NCBI GenBank assembly: GCA_905479995.1
Contig: CAJQON010000037.1
Location: 29,489-93,488, forward strand
Direction of reading: 5' to 3'
Origin: an uncultured Flavobacteriales bacterium
Lineage (GTDB): Bacteria; Bacteroidota; Bacteroidia; Flavobacteriales_E; Vicingaceae
DNA: 64,000 nt
Part shown: in pieces, positions 44,633 to 53,725 of the stretch
Position numbering within the stretch: the stretch's first letter is position 1
Layout: each line of letters begins with the position of its first letter
The notes under the pieces: generated by a model
Database searches by the model: none
Told to the model about the DNA's origin: nothing
The model's input: the letters and a program-made list of their open reading frames with translations, nothing else
Made by a program: the position numbers and the translations under genes

Positions 44633-45886
44633 ATGAAGAAAGGAGGAATAGCTGTTATATTTTTTATTGTAATTGCCATTGTATATATTGTAGTTAGCTA
44701 TTCGCTGCCTAAAGAAACAACAGTCGCCAAAGAAACCGTTTCGATAGAAAAAGACACGATTGTGCCTCCTGTAATCCGTTATGGATTAAACCTCGACTCT
44801 TTTGTGGTACATAACAAAGTGATTAAGCCCAATGAGTTTTTGTCTAACATTTTATTGAAATATAAAATTCCTTACGTTGAAATAGACCAGCTAGCTAAAG
44901 CATCCAAAGAAGTATTTGATGTGCGAAAAATTGCCGCTGGAAAAAACTACACCATTTTATGTAGTAAAGATTCTATTGGTGCTGCTCAATATTTTATTTA
45001 TGAACGCAATGCCATCGATTATGTGGTATATGACATAAGAGATTCGATAACTATTTACAAAGGAAAGAAAGAAGTTGTGACCAAAACACATGAAGCATCG
45101 GGCGTAATTCAATCATCTTTATACCAAACCTTAGCCGATGCAGACGTGAGTCCCGTATTGGCTATAGAAATGGCTGATGTTTTTGCTTGGACAATAGATT
45201 TTTACAGAATTCAGAAAGGAGATTGGTTTAAAGTGGTGTATGAAGAAAAGTTTGTGGAAGGAGAATCGGTTGGAGTTGGGAAAGTACTGGCAGCCAACTT
45301 TAACCATTACAATAAAGACTTTTTTGCCTGTTATTTTGTGCAAGATAGTGTGGGCGATTATTTTGATGCTGAAGCAAATAGCTTAAGAAGAGCATTTTTA
45401 AAGTCGCCTTTAAAATTTGGAAGATTGACTTCAGGGTTTACACTTAAACGTTTTCATCCGGTACAAAAAAGAAATAAAGCGCACTTAGGTACCGATTATG
45501 CCGCACCAACTGGAACGCCAATTATGGCAACTGGAGATGGAATTGTAATTGCTTCGGCTTATTCTAAATACAATGGTAATTACGTAAAAGTGCAACACAA
45601 CAGCACCTACACTACCCAATATTTACACATGAGCAAGCGAGTTTCTAAAGTGGGCGATCATGTAAAACAAGGAGACATTATTGGAAAAGTTGGAAGTACA
45701 GGATTAGCTACAGGACCACATGTGTGTTATCGATTTTGGAAAAATGGCAATCAAACCAATCATTTAAATGAGGATTTTCCTCCATCAGAACCGGTGGATG
45801 AAAAACACCTCAAACGGTTTAAAAAGGTTTTAAAGAAATACCAATCGTTAGTCAACAAAGTAAAAGTTGCCGAAGCGATTTCTTAA
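44633..45886 (+). CDS. M23 family metallopeptidase with atypical zinc site
   Basis: A 417-residue membrane-anchored peptidase. One N-terminal helix (6-23) places the rest in the periplasm. The C-terminal LytM/M23 domain (about 265-385) shows H284 and D288 (HLGTDYAAP), an LHM histidine, and GPHVCYRFW where the usual HxH reads H363-V-C365, so the second histidine, a zinc ligand in classic members, is cysteine. Cysteine can still bind zinc. Such enzymes cut peptidoglycan cross-links or regulate those that do. The start at 44633 is preferred because the earlier in-frame codons lie in the hairpin. Confidence 0.88.
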   Translation: MKKGGIAVIFFIVIAIVYIVVSYSLPKETTVAKETVSIEKDTIVPPVIRYGLNLDSFVVHNKVIKPNEFLSNILLKYKIPYVEIDQLAKASKEVFDVRKIAAGKNYTILCSKDSIGAAQYFIYERNAIDYVVYDIRDSITIYKGKKEVVTKTHEASGVIQSSLYQTLADADVSPVLAIEMADVFAWTIDFYRIQKGDWFKVVYEEKFVEGESVGVGKVLAANFNHYNKDFFACYFVQDSVGDYFDAEANSLRRAFLKSPLKFGRLTSGFTLKRFHPVQKRNKAHLGTDYAAPTGTPIMATGDGIVIASAYSKYNGNYVKVQHNSTYTTQYLHMSKRVSKVGDHVKQGDIIGKVGSTGLATGPHVCYRFWKNGNQTNHLNEDFPPSEPVDEKHLKRFKKVLKKYQSLVNKVKVAEAIS

Positions 45887-45889
45887 TTG

Positions 45890-46216
45890 CTATTTCAATT
45901 TTGGGTTATTGTGGTGTCTGTCTTTATCTCGCTTCGCTTTTTTCTCCAAACTCTTTTCTAACGATTCCGTTAAGTTGACTCCAGTTTGATTGGCCAAGCA
46001 AATTAAAACAAATAATACATCTGCCATTTCTTCTCCTAAATCTTTAGATTTATCGCTCTCTTTTTCCGATTGTTCGCCATACCTTCTTGCAATAATCCGA
46101 GCAACCTCCCCTACTTCTTCTGTGAGCATAGCCATATTGGTAAGCTCGTTAAAATAACGAACGCCATTTTCTTTAATCCACTGGTCAACTGTTTCTTGCG
46201 CCTGTTCTATTGTCAT
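45890..46216 (-). CDS. MazG-like nucleotide pyrophosphohydrolase
   Basis: A 108-residue all-alpha NTP pyrophosphohydrolase of the MazG/DUF84-unrelated type. Metal-binding acidic motifs EEVGEVARII (about 33-42) and EEMADVLFVLI (about 61-71) are the typical EExxE...ExxD pair. It would cleave an NTP, perhaps a non-canonical one, to NMP and pyrophosphate. I chose the ATG at 46216 (MTIEQAQ); the frame extends 14 codons upstream to a TTG but that part is lysine-rich and overlaps the spacer. It converges with the M23 gene and is divergent from the next. Confidence 0.85.
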   Translation of the reverse strand: MTIEQAQETVDQWIKENGVRYFNELTNMAMLTEEVGEVARIIARRYGEQSEKESDKSKDLGEEMADVLFVLICLANQTGVNLTESLEKSLEKKAKRDKDRHHNNPKLK

Positions 46217-46270
46217 TTGTTTTTTCTTTAAAATTAAAGATGATTTGGTATCTTTCAAAAAACTTTTGCC

Positions 46271-47812
46271 TTGAGATTAAAAAAAAGATATTTCCCGCAA
46301 TATGTAGTTATACTTATTATAATGATAATTGTTGTCAGCTATTTTGCATCACAACAAAAGGCCGAAAAAAAGAAAAAAATATGTTGGGCTAACATTGAAG
46401 CTAAACTCAATACAATTGAGGATTTAGATTCGCTGCTGGATTATGAAATTGTTGAGTTTCAAGGTCTGGTTGAGCAAAGTTTGTACATTAGAGAGCAAAT
46501 GATGACAGTTGCAAAAGAGGTTAACCTGACTCCAGACGCACCTATTTCTTCTAAACATTTAGAGTATTTAAAAGCTAATACCGAAACTTGTTTGATACTT
46601 CGAGATCAACTATATGCCGTTACAGATAGATATGAATGTGCATTGGATGCTACTGAAGACGAATTGATTAAAGAACAAATCCCCGAAAAAATTAGAACAA
46701 AAGCCGTTATGCTTTCTGTTGCTGCTGCTCTTACTTTGTACGACAACTATATGTTGGGTGCTTTAATTTTTGAAAATGATAAAAGATTAAGGCGACTACT
46801 CAATGATCCCGATAAAGGTTTTGGCATTTCTCCTAATGAGCTCTTAGAGATAACGTTGGCAGCCAACTCAATAAGCACCCAAAAACGTATACAGGAGGGA
46901 ATTGCCTTTTTTGAAAATAAGGCTCAATTATTTGTCGAACAACAAGATCCAGATTATTATTACCTAAAGCTATTAATTTATGCCAGCCCTTCTTACAACC
47001 ACATTAAAGGTTTAGACACAAAAGATATGCTCTCTAAAAAGTTTCAAATGTTTGGAACAATAACTAGAGATGTAGTTGCCGAAATGCGGGATGAAGGATT
47101 TGATGGAGTGAGTAAGTTTTTTGGAAATTCAGTAGGATTAATAGAGTCTAGAAAAGGAAAATTATACGGTAATGAAACCATCAAAAAGGAAATTCAAACT
47201 AGTTTACAACCACTGGATATAATTTTAGAAAAAACGCCTTTTCGATTAACAGACAAGTTAATACCAGGCCACTTTGGACATGTAGCCATTTGGGTTGGTA
47301 ATCAACAAGAACTCGAAGAAAAAGGCATTTGGAGTCACGAAATTGTTATTCCTTATCATAATAAAATTTCGCCTAATGGTGACAAAACAACCAAAGATGG
47401 CTATCAAATTGTTGAAGCATTGCGAGAAGGAGTTAAGCTAAGTTCACTAGAAGAGTTTATGAACATTGATGACTTTGCCATTTTACGCCCTGTTTTTAAA
47501 GAAAACGCAACAGAAAAAGAAAAGGAATCGTTAATGCTTGCTTTTAGACAGTTGGGCAAAGAATATGATTTTAACTTTGATGTTAACACGACAGAAAAAA
47601 TTGTTTGCTCAGAGTTGGCCTATGTGTGTTTTCCACAAATAGATTGGCCAACAGAAGAAACAGCAGGAAGACATACCATTAGTCCCGACAATGTAGCCAA
47701 TTTGTGTTGGAATGGTGTTCCTTTAGAACTTATTAGTTTTTATCATGATGGTAAAAAATGTTCGGAAGATACTCAGTTGGAACTTATGAAAGAGTTGATG
47801 ACTCAAGAATAA
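46271..47812 (+). CDS. YiiX/YebB-like permuted NlpC/P60 amidase with membrane anchor
   Basis: A 513-residue protein. An N-terminal helix (11-25) anchors it, a helical region spans about 30-300, and the C-terminal domain from about 310 is a YiiX-like permuted papain-fold hydrolase. The catalytic histidine is likely H337 in GHFGHVAIWVG and the cysteine C446 in IVCSELAYV, order His before Cys as expected for the permuted class. Members cut amide or ester bonds, including lipid-like or peptidoglycan substrates. The start is a TTG at 46271, chosen because it yields the complete membrane helix. Confidence 0.78.
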   Translation: MRLKKRYFPQYVVILIIMIIVVSYFASQQKAEKKKKICWANIEAKLNTIEDLDSLLDYEIVEFQGLVEQSLYIREQMMTVAKEVNLTPDAPISSKHLEYLKANTETCLILRDQLYAVTDRYECALDATEDELIKEQIPEKIRTKAVMLSVAAALTLYDNYMLGALIFENDKRLRRLLNDPDKGFGISPNELLEITLAANSISTQKRIQEGIAFFENKAQLFVEQQDPDYYYLKLLIYASPSYNHIKGLDTKDMLSKKFQMFGTITRDVVAEMRDEGFDGVSKFFGNSVGLIESRKGKLYGNETIKKEIQTSLQPLDIILEKTPFRLTDKLIPGHFGHVAIWVGNQQELEEKGIWSHEIVIPYHNKISPNGDKTTKDGYQIVEALREGVKLSSLEEFMNIDDFAILRPVFKENATEKEKESLMLAFRQLGKEYDFNFDVNTTEKIVCSELAYVCFPQIDWPTEETAGRHTISPDNVANLCWNGVPLELISFYHDGKKCSEDTQLELMKELMTQE

Positions 47813-47825
47813 ATTCCAAGCTAAA

Positions 47826-48173
47826 CTATTTCATTAGGTGCGATTTGGAGGTATTCTTCCAACCTGCCTGAGATTCATAATCTACGTAGTAAATTTTTAA
47901 ATCGGCTTGACTTTCATAATCTACATAGTATAGTTTTTTATCTGCCTGACTTTCATACTTTACATTAAACCACTTTCCCTCTTTTTTAGCTTGAGATTCA
48001 TATTTAACGTGGAACACTTTTAAGTCGCACTGCGATTCATACTTTACTATATAGACTTTAATATCGGCTTGACTTTCGTATTTAACCGTATATACTTTTT
48101 GCGCTTTTACAGTTGTGGCTGATACAATTAAAGCAAGTAACAGAAGGGTTAAAATTGAGATTCGCTTTTTCAT
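47826..48173 (-). CDS. Six-repeat secreted protein, septoil-knot type
   Basis: A 115-residue protein: signal peptide (1-24, ends VKA) followed by six tandem repeats of about 13 residues on the pattern VYxVKYESQADxK. The third has an insertion (AKKEGKW) and the second has cysteine in place of alanine (QCDL). This matches the Bacteroidota family described as 7(1) septoil knot (formerly DUF6150), whose predicted structure threads the chain in an unusually complex knot. The family assignment is from memory of its repeat, with good confidence. Cellular role is not known. It converges on the YiiX-like gene. Confidence 0.75.
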   Translation of the reverse strand: MKKRISILTLLLLALIVSATTVKAQKVYTVKYESQADIKVYIVKYESQCDLKVFHVKYESQAKKEGKWFNVKYESQADKKLYYVDYESQADLKIYYVDYESQAGWKNTSKSHLMK

Positions 48174-48214
48174 GATTTAAATTTTTTAATTAATACATTC
48201 AACAATTAGGCCTC

Positions 48215-49264
48215 TTATTCTAAAAATCTATTGATGTTTACCTCTTCGGGTAAAGGTTGTTGGTGCAACAATAAATTTACCACCTTTTCAGCAAAGTATG
48301 GTGCTAGCATTACACCTTTTGTTCCCAAACCATTAAATACAAGTAATTGCTCGTGATCCATATGCTCACCAATTAAAGGCCGTCTGTCTTTTACGGTTGG
48401 TCTAACTCCAGCTTTATGTTCTATAATTATTATCTCATCTTTAATAAATCTACCAGCTCTTTCCAACAAATTCTCTTTCCCTTCTTCCGTAATTTTTTCA
48501 TCAAAATCATCCCAATTATAAGTTGCACCAAGTTTATAATTTCCGTTATGTGGCAATATAAAAACACCTTTATTAATTGCTGATTTAAAATTCAAATTTT
48601 TAAAATTGACCGTTAATGTTTCTCCTTTTGTTAATTTAAATGGCAGCCAATCGAAATAAGGATTGTTAATGGTTTGATAGCCTTCGCAAAAAATTATTTT
48701 TTTTGCTTGATATTCTTTCCAGATCACACCATCATCAGTCAACTGAATGTCATCATAATTAAACGTTGAAGTCAAAAAGGATTGCTTTTCTATCAGGTAT
48801 TCTTTAAATGCGGACAACCATTTATTGGTATCTAAAAACCCTGAGTTTAATACGTGAGAAGCTCCAAAAGGATGTTCTAATTTTTCTTGATCAAATGGAT
48901 ATTCTGTTTTAGGGTTTAACCAATCAAACAATTCTGGCTCGTTACTTTTTTGTTTCCAAAACGCTTGTTCTTTCTCACTGGTAAAGAGTTTGTAAATGGG
49001 TAAATCAAAATAAAATTGATCCTTAAGAAGTTCTTCTTGATTTCGATAAAAATTCTTTGAGACATCCAACACCTCATCAATCATCCAACTTTTGGTTAGT
49101 CTCTTAAATACAACCGGATTGCATAAGCCAGCAGCAATTTTAGAAGAAGTAAATTCTTTTTCTTCATCAATTACTACTACTTGCTGGTTTTGGCGCATTA
49201 ATTTAAAAGCCAAAGTAGATCCTGCTAATCCTTGCCCTACAATTATATAATCTACTAATTTCAT
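48215..49264 (-). CDS. FAD-dependent amino-acid-oxidase-type oxidoreductase
   Basis: A 349-residue DAO-family flavoprotein. The dinucleotide-binding motif is YIIVGQGLAGSTLAFKL (about 5-21), and the C-terminal GLGTKGVMLAPYFAEKV segment is the second FAD contact. Relatives oxidise glycine, sarcosine or other amines; the substrate cannot be told. The ATG at 49264 is the proper start; a TTG three codons upstream is less likely. It is transcribed leftward, divergent from the large SprB-type gene, next to the knot protein 41 bases away. Confidence 0.82.
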   Translation of the reverse strand: MKLVDYIIVGQGLAGSTLAFKLMRQNQQVVVIDEEKEFTSSKIAAGLCNPVVFKRLTKSWMIDEVLDVSKNFYRNQEELLKDQFYFDLPIYKLFTSEKEQAFWKQKSNEPELFDWLNPKTEYPFDQEKLEHPFGASHVLNSGFLDTNKWLSAFKEYLIEKQSFLTSTFNYDDIQLTDDGVIWKEYQAKKIIFCEGYQTINNPYFDWLPFKLTKGETLTVNFKNLNFKSAINKGVFILPHNGNYKLGATYNWDDFDEKITEEGKENLLERAGRFIKDEIIIIEHKAGVRPTVKDRRPLIGEHMDHEQLLVFNGLGTKGVMLAPYFAEKVVNLLLHQQPLPEEVNINRFLE

Positions 49265-49399
49265 ATTCTTCAAAAATACTTATTCCTTTTATGGAATATA
49301 TATATCTTGCTCATCTAACACCATGATTGGTAATTATGAGATGCAAGCGAGTGCGTTTTTGGTGAAAAACAGTAGCCAATGAACCACAAATTCCCAATT

Positions 49400-49432
49400 A
49401 TCACCCCGACAAGCCGTTGGGGTGATTTTATT
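49400..49432 (+). terminator. Isolated terminator-like hairpin
   Basis: ATCACCCC (49400-49407) and GGGGTGAT (49419-49426) form an 8-bp GC-rich stem with an 11-base loop, followed by TTTATTT. There is no rightward gene nearby upstream for it to serve. Confidence 0.55.
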
Positions 49433-49450
49433 TCGAACAATGTATATTTG
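49417..49450 (+). promoter_or_regulatory. Promoter of the SprB/CHU_C gene
   Basis: TTG at 49417-49419, 23-base spacer, TATATTTG at 49443-49450. It overlaps the right arm of the hairpin and would give a leader of about 140 bases. Confidence 0.55.
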
Positions 49451-49595
49451 TCAATATTTAATTTTGTTTAATGTTTTATTTATAATGTTTTAACGGTGTT
49501 TTTTTAGATTAATTAGAATTATATGTAACCAAAATTTATTTAGGGACGTTAAATAAAAAGAATCTTGTTCTTTCACTTACTAAATCTCCCTAATC

Positions 49596-52500
49596 ATGAA
49601 AACACTTTACTCATTTTCAAAAACGCTATGGCTAATTCTCCTCCTCTCCTTATTTAGCCAAAATACATTTGCCTCTCATGCACAAAGTGCCGACATATCT
49701 TATGTATGCTTAGGAGGAAATCAGTATCAAATTAACGTATCTTTTTATAGAGATTGTGCCGGTACTAATGCACCAAATTCCATTACGGTAAATACTTCTT
49801 CTGCATCTTGTACACAAAACTTTAATGTAACACTTCATCCTTTAGCAGGAACAGGAATAGATATTACTCCAATTTGTGCTGCCCTAACAACCACTTGCAA
49901 TGGGGGCACTAACCCAGGTGTGCAAGAATATAAGTACCAGGGAATTTTAACCATGCCGGTAAATTGTATCGATTGGATTTTTAGCTTTTCATTATGTTGC
50001 CGAAATAATGCCATTAACACCATTAATAATCCTGGAGGAGAAAACATTTATGTTGAAGCTAGAATGAACAATTTTGATGTGGGCTGCAACAATTCTCCAA
50101 CCTTCTCCAATCCTCCAGTTTCGTTTCCTTGTGTAGGACAAACCTCTTGTTTTAACCATGGAGCATTTGATGTAGATGGCGATTCGCTATACTACACTCT
50201 AGTTGCTCCTGCAACAGGCCCTAATACAGCGGTAACGTATATTGCTGGATATTCTGCTCAACAGCCTTTACAATCAAATCCTGGAGTTACTTTTAATCCA
50301 GTAAATGGAGATATTTGCATGTCTCCAACCCTCCAAGAAGTTACGGTATTAGCTGTAAAAGTAGAGGAATATAGAAATGGTTTTTTAATTGGAACAGTAA
50401 TTAGAGACATTCAATTAAGAACAGTTGTTTGCAACAACACCATTCCTTATTTAACAGGAATTAACAATACTGGAGTTTATACTACTAGTGTTTGTGCTGG
50501 AAACAACTTAAATTTTACCATTCCAAGTTTTGATGTAGATCCTGGACAAAACGTTACCATGAATTGGAACAATGCCATTCCTGGAGCAAATTTTACAGTT
50601 AATGCTGCACAATTACAAACCGGAACATTTAACTGGACTCCAACTACAGCTAATATTAGTAACAATCCTTACTGTTTTACAGTAACTGTGCAAGACGATA
50701 ATTGTCCGATGTATGGTGTGCAAATTTATTCGTTTTGTGTTACAGTTACAGGATTTACAACAAATGTTAGTACTGCCACGGCCAACTGTGGTGCCTCCAA
50801 CGGATCCGCAACTGCATTTCCTCAAGGAGGACAAGCCCCATATAGCTACCAATGGTCTAATGGAGGAACCAATGTAACCGCCAATGGATTAAGTGCTGGA
50901 AATTACACTGTAATTGTTACAGATGTTAACGGTTGTAGTTCTACTACAACTGCAACAGTTGGAAGTGGATCGGCACCAGGTAACTTAATGCTTTCTGGCT
51001 TAAACATTAGCTGTTTTCGAGGCAATGATGGTGCCTTAACTGCTAATGTAAATGGAGGTCAACCGCCTTATACCTACCAATGGTCTAACGGAGGAACAAC
51101 ACCTACTATTAACAACTTAATAGCTGGTACTTATTGGGTAACTATAACTACCAATGGTGGTTGTATTAAAACCGACACCGTTACAATTACAGAACCTGCC
51201 ACACCAGTTTCGTCAACTACAACAATTAACAATGTGACTTGTTTTGGAGGAAATAACGGTAACGCTACTGTAACTCCTATAGGAGGAATTGTACCATATA
51301 CAATCGCGTGGAATACAACTCAACCGCAAACTAGGGTTACAGCAAGTAACCTTCCTGCAGGTTCTTATACTGTAATCGTTACCGATAAAAATGGATGCGT
51401 TCACAATCAAAGTGTCATTATTAATTCTCCATCTCCTATAACCATAGCTAAAGTTTCGCAACAAAATGTTAGCTGTTTTGGAGGCAATAATGGCGCCTTA
51501 ACCATAAATCCAACTGGTGGAACAGCTCCTTATTCTTACAACTGGAATAACAATAGAATTGCAGGAACTACTTCCATTAATAGTTTAACAGCGGGAACTT
51601 ACACGTTAGAATTAACAGATGCAAATGGCTGTATTTCTAATGCACAATACCCCATTACCGAACCAAATGAAATAAGTGTAAACATCATAAATTCAACAAA
51701 TGTTAGTTGTCATGGACTAAATGATGGGACTGTCCAAACCAGCATTTTTGGCGGAACACAACCTTATACTTATCAATGGAATCCATCATTATCAACCCAA
51801 CAAAATCCAATAAATTTAAGTGCTGGGCACCACACTCTTATGCTAACAGATAACAATGGATGTATAGACAGTATAGGTGTTTCCATAACAGAACCGTCAG
51901 CTGTCTTGACTTCTACTTCTGGCGGAGACACAATTTGTCCTGGGCAAGCTATTGGTTTATCTGCAAATGCAACAGGTGGATCGGGCAACTATACGTATCA
52001 ATGGAATAACAACAACACTGGAGCAACGCAAACGGTTTCTCCTCGTTCAACAACCACTTACTCCGTTTTTGCCAAAGATGCCAATGGATGTATTGGAACA
52101 ATAGATAGTACAATTGTTTTAGTTAATGACATTAGTTTAGTCAACTTCTCTACTGTTCCGAATACTGATTTGTGCGAAGGATCTTCTTATGCTCTTAGTG
52201 CTACTTTGGGTGGAGGAATTGGTAATTACAGCTTTATTTGGGACAATGGATTAGGACAGGGTCAAGGGCCGTTTATTGTTGCTCCTTTATTTACCACAAA
52301 TTATACGGTAACATTAACCGATGAGTGTAACAATTCTATTCAAAATGTAGTACAAGTAGTTGTAAATCCATTACCGAAGGTTCATATTTCTCCTCAAACA
52401 AAAGTTTCTTGTGGCGAAGTAAAGTTAAGTTTCAATAATAACCTAATCAATCCTATTGGTATAAGTTATGATTGGGATTTTGGAGACAATACTTTTTCTG

Positions 52501-53147
52501 TACTAGCAACTCCAGAAAAAACGTTTACCCAGTCAGGAATTTACCAAGTTCGTTTAACTTTAACCTCCGCATTTGGCTGTAAAAATAACGATCAAGCATA
52601 TATAAACGTTACCGTTAACCCTAAACCAATCGCTCAATTTGAGGTTAATCCATTAAAAACGAGCATGCTTAATCCAGAGGCTACTATTGAAAATTATTCC
52701 ATTGGAGCTGATTTTTACCTCTGGAGCTTTGGGGATGGTGCCACTTCTAGCCTATCAAATCCTATCCACTCCTATCAGGAAGATGGCATCTACCTCATTA
52801 AGTTAATTGCAACCAACATACATGGTTGTAAAGACAGTTCAACAGTAAAGTTTGAAGTTGAGCCTGAATACAGCTTCTATATCCCCAACGCATTTACACC
52901 TGATAACGATGGCGTTAATGATGTTTTTAGTGCTGTAGGTGAAGAGATTGAAGAATTTAACATGCTAATTTTTAACCGTTGGGGAAACCTAATTTTTGAA
53001 ACGAATGATTTGACCCATGGCTGGAATGGAAACACCAAAGGAGGAAGTGAAATGGCTATGGAAGGTGTTTATGTCTACAAAATCAAAATAAGAGATTGGC
53101 AAGGTTTGTACCACAATGCTACAGGTCACGTATCTCTTCTAAGATAA
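49596..53147 (+). CDS. Giant SprB-repeat protein with gliding-motility C-terminal domain
   Basis: An 1183-residue surface protein. Signal peptide 1-26. Residues 27-385 are a beta-rich region with paired cysteines. From about 386 to 765 there are five SprB-type repeats of about 75 residues (pattern VSCFGGNNGxxTxxxxGGxxPYxYxWxxG ... LxAGxYTxxxTDxNGC). Ig-like segments follow, then two PKD domains (WDFGDN near 957, WSFGDG near 1042). The last 90 residues are the type B sorting domain (YIPNAFTPDNDGVNDVF ... VYVYKIKIRDWQG). It should be exported by the type IX system and serve in adhesion or gliding, like SprB of Flavobacterium, though much shorter. Confidence 0.9.
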   Translation: MKTLYSFSKTLWLILLLSLFSQNTFASHAQSADISYVCLGGNQYQINVSFYRDCAGTNAPNSITVNTSSASCTQNFNVTLHPLAGTGIDITPICAALTTTCNGGTNPGVQEYKYQGILTMPVNCIDWIFSFSLCCRNNAINTINNPGGENIYVEARMNNFDVGCNNSPTFSNPPVSFPCVGQTSCFNHGAFDVDGDSLYYTLVAPATGPNTAVTYIAGYSAQQPLQSNPGVTFNPVNGDICMSPTLQEVTVLAVKVEEYRNGFLIGTVIRDIQLRTVVCNNTIPYLTGINNTGVYTTSVCAGNNLNFTIPSFDVDPGQNVTMNWNNAIPGANFTVNAAQLQTGTFNWTPTTANISNNPYCFTVTVQDDNCPMYGVQIYSFCVTVTGFTTNVSTATANCGASNGSATAFPQGGQAPYSYQWSNGGTNVTANGLSAGNYTVIVTDVNGCSSTTTATVGSGSAPGNLMLSGLNISCFRGNDGALTANVNGGQPPYTYQWSNGGTTPTINNLIAGTYWVTITTNGGCIKTDTVTITEPATPVSSTTTINNVTCFGGNNGNATVTPIGGIVPYTIAWNTTQPQTRVTASNLPAGSYTVIVTDKNGCVHNQSVIINSPSPITIAKVSQQNVSCFGGNNGALTINPTGGTAPYSYNWNNNRIAGTTSINSLTAGTYTLELTDANGCISNAQYPITEPNEISVNIINSTNVSCHGLNDGTVQTSIFGGTQPYTYQWNPSLSTQQNPINLSAGHHTLMLTDNNGCIDSIGVSITEPSAVLTSTSGGDTICPGQAIGLSANATGGSGNYTYQWNNNNTGATQTVSPRSTTTYSVFAKDANGCIGTIDSTIVLVNDISLVNFSTVPNTDLCEGSSYALSATLGGGIGNYSFIWDNGLGQGQGPFIVAPLFTTNYTVTLTDECNNSIQNVVQVVVNPLPKVHISPQTKVSCGEVKLSFNNNLINPIGISYDWDFGDNTFSVLATPEKTFTQSGIYQVRLTLTSAFGCKNNDQAYINVTVNPKPIAQFEVNPLKTSMLNPEATIENYSIGADFYLWSFGDGATSSLSNPIHSYQEDGIYLIKLIATNIHGCKDSSTVKFEVEPEYSFYIPNAFTPDNDGVNDVFSAVGEEIEEFNMLIFNRWGNLIFETNDLTHGWNGNTKGGSEMAMEGVYVYKIKIRDWQGLYHNATGHVSLLR

Positions 53148-53166
53148 TTCCATTTAGCATAAGTTT

Positions 53167-53200
53167 AGCCCAAAATGAAAGAATCGTTTTGGGCTTTTTT
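53167..53200 (+). terminator. Intrinsic terminator after the SprB/CHU_C gene
   Basis: AGCCCAAAA (53167-53175) pairs with TTTTGGGCT (53187-53195), followed by TTTTT. Confidence 0.88.
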
Positions 53201-53215
53201 AATAATTGCAAAATA

Positions 53216-53238
53216 TATTGTTTCTGTATGTATATTTG
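53216..53238 (+). promoter_or_regulatory. -7 element at the start of the methionine sulfoxide reductase gene
   Basis: TATATTTG at 53231-53238 matches consensus, and the ATG follows at 53243, only four bases later. With the start point usually 4-7 bases after this element, the mRNA would be leaderless. A TTG about 22 bases upstream, near 53206, may be the upstream element. Confidence 0.6.
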
Positions 53239-53242
53239 CACC

Positions 53243-53725
53243 ATGGCAGAAGAACTTATCGTAACAGAAAACACTACTAAAGTGAAAAAGTATGAGGAAT
53301 TAATTCCTCAAATTAAGGCATTGGTAGAAGGAGAACCTGATTTAATTGCAAACCTATCTAACATAATGTCGGCCCTAAAATGGACTTTCGGTTGGTTGTG
53401 GATAGGAATCTATTTTGTAAAAGGAGACGAGTTGGTATTAGGACCTTTCCAGGGGCCAATAGCTTGTACAAGAATTCAACTTGGAAGAGGTGTAAGTGGA
53501 TCGGCATGGAACAAAAAAGAAGTAATTATTGTCCCTAATGTTGATGAGTTTCCAGATCATATTATTTGTAATTCCGCTTCTAAATCAGAAATTGTTTTAC
53601 CCATAATGAATATCAACAGTGATGTTTCAGCAATTCTTGATGCTGATAGCGACCAACTGAATGATTTTGATGAAGTGGATAAAAAATACCTATCGGAAAT
53701 TATTGCCATTATTAAAACCCTTTGA
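53243..53725 (+). CDS. Free methionine-(R)-sulfoxide reductase (GAF domain)
   Basis: A 160-residue GAF-domain enzyme of the fRMsr (YebR) type that reduces free methionine-R-sulfoxide. The family motif LVLGPFQGxxACTRI and the HIICNSASKSEIVLPI motif are present. Of the three conserved cysteines, C75 and C109 are retained at normal spacing, while the middle one, in the usual GVCG motif, is serine (S85, GVSG). The outer pair is the catalytic/resolving pair in some characterised members, so activity is plausible. The ATG at 53243 fits the family N-terminus; codons upstream belong to the terminator region. The stop overlaps the next gene's TTG start. Confidence 0.85.
   Translation: MAEELIVTENTTKVKKYEELIPQIKALVEGEPDLIANLSNIMSALKWTFGWLWIGIYFVKGDELVLGPFQGPIACTRIQLGRGVSGSAWNKKEVIIVPNVDEFPDHIICNSASKSEIVLPIMNINSDVSAILDADSDQLNDFDEVDKKYLSEIIAIIKTL

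Larger units (their letters stand above)
49274..49595. other. Intergenic region with hairpin and promoter
   Basis: No gene. It holds an isolated terminator-like hairpin at 49400-49432 and a good promoter at 49417-49450 reading toward the SprB-type gene. Confidence 0.6.

Noticed and set aside
53096..53242. 49-codon upstream extension of the methionine sulfoxide reductase
   Set aside because: It overlaps the preceding gene's end, its terminator and the promoter; the ATG at 53243 matches the family N-terminus.
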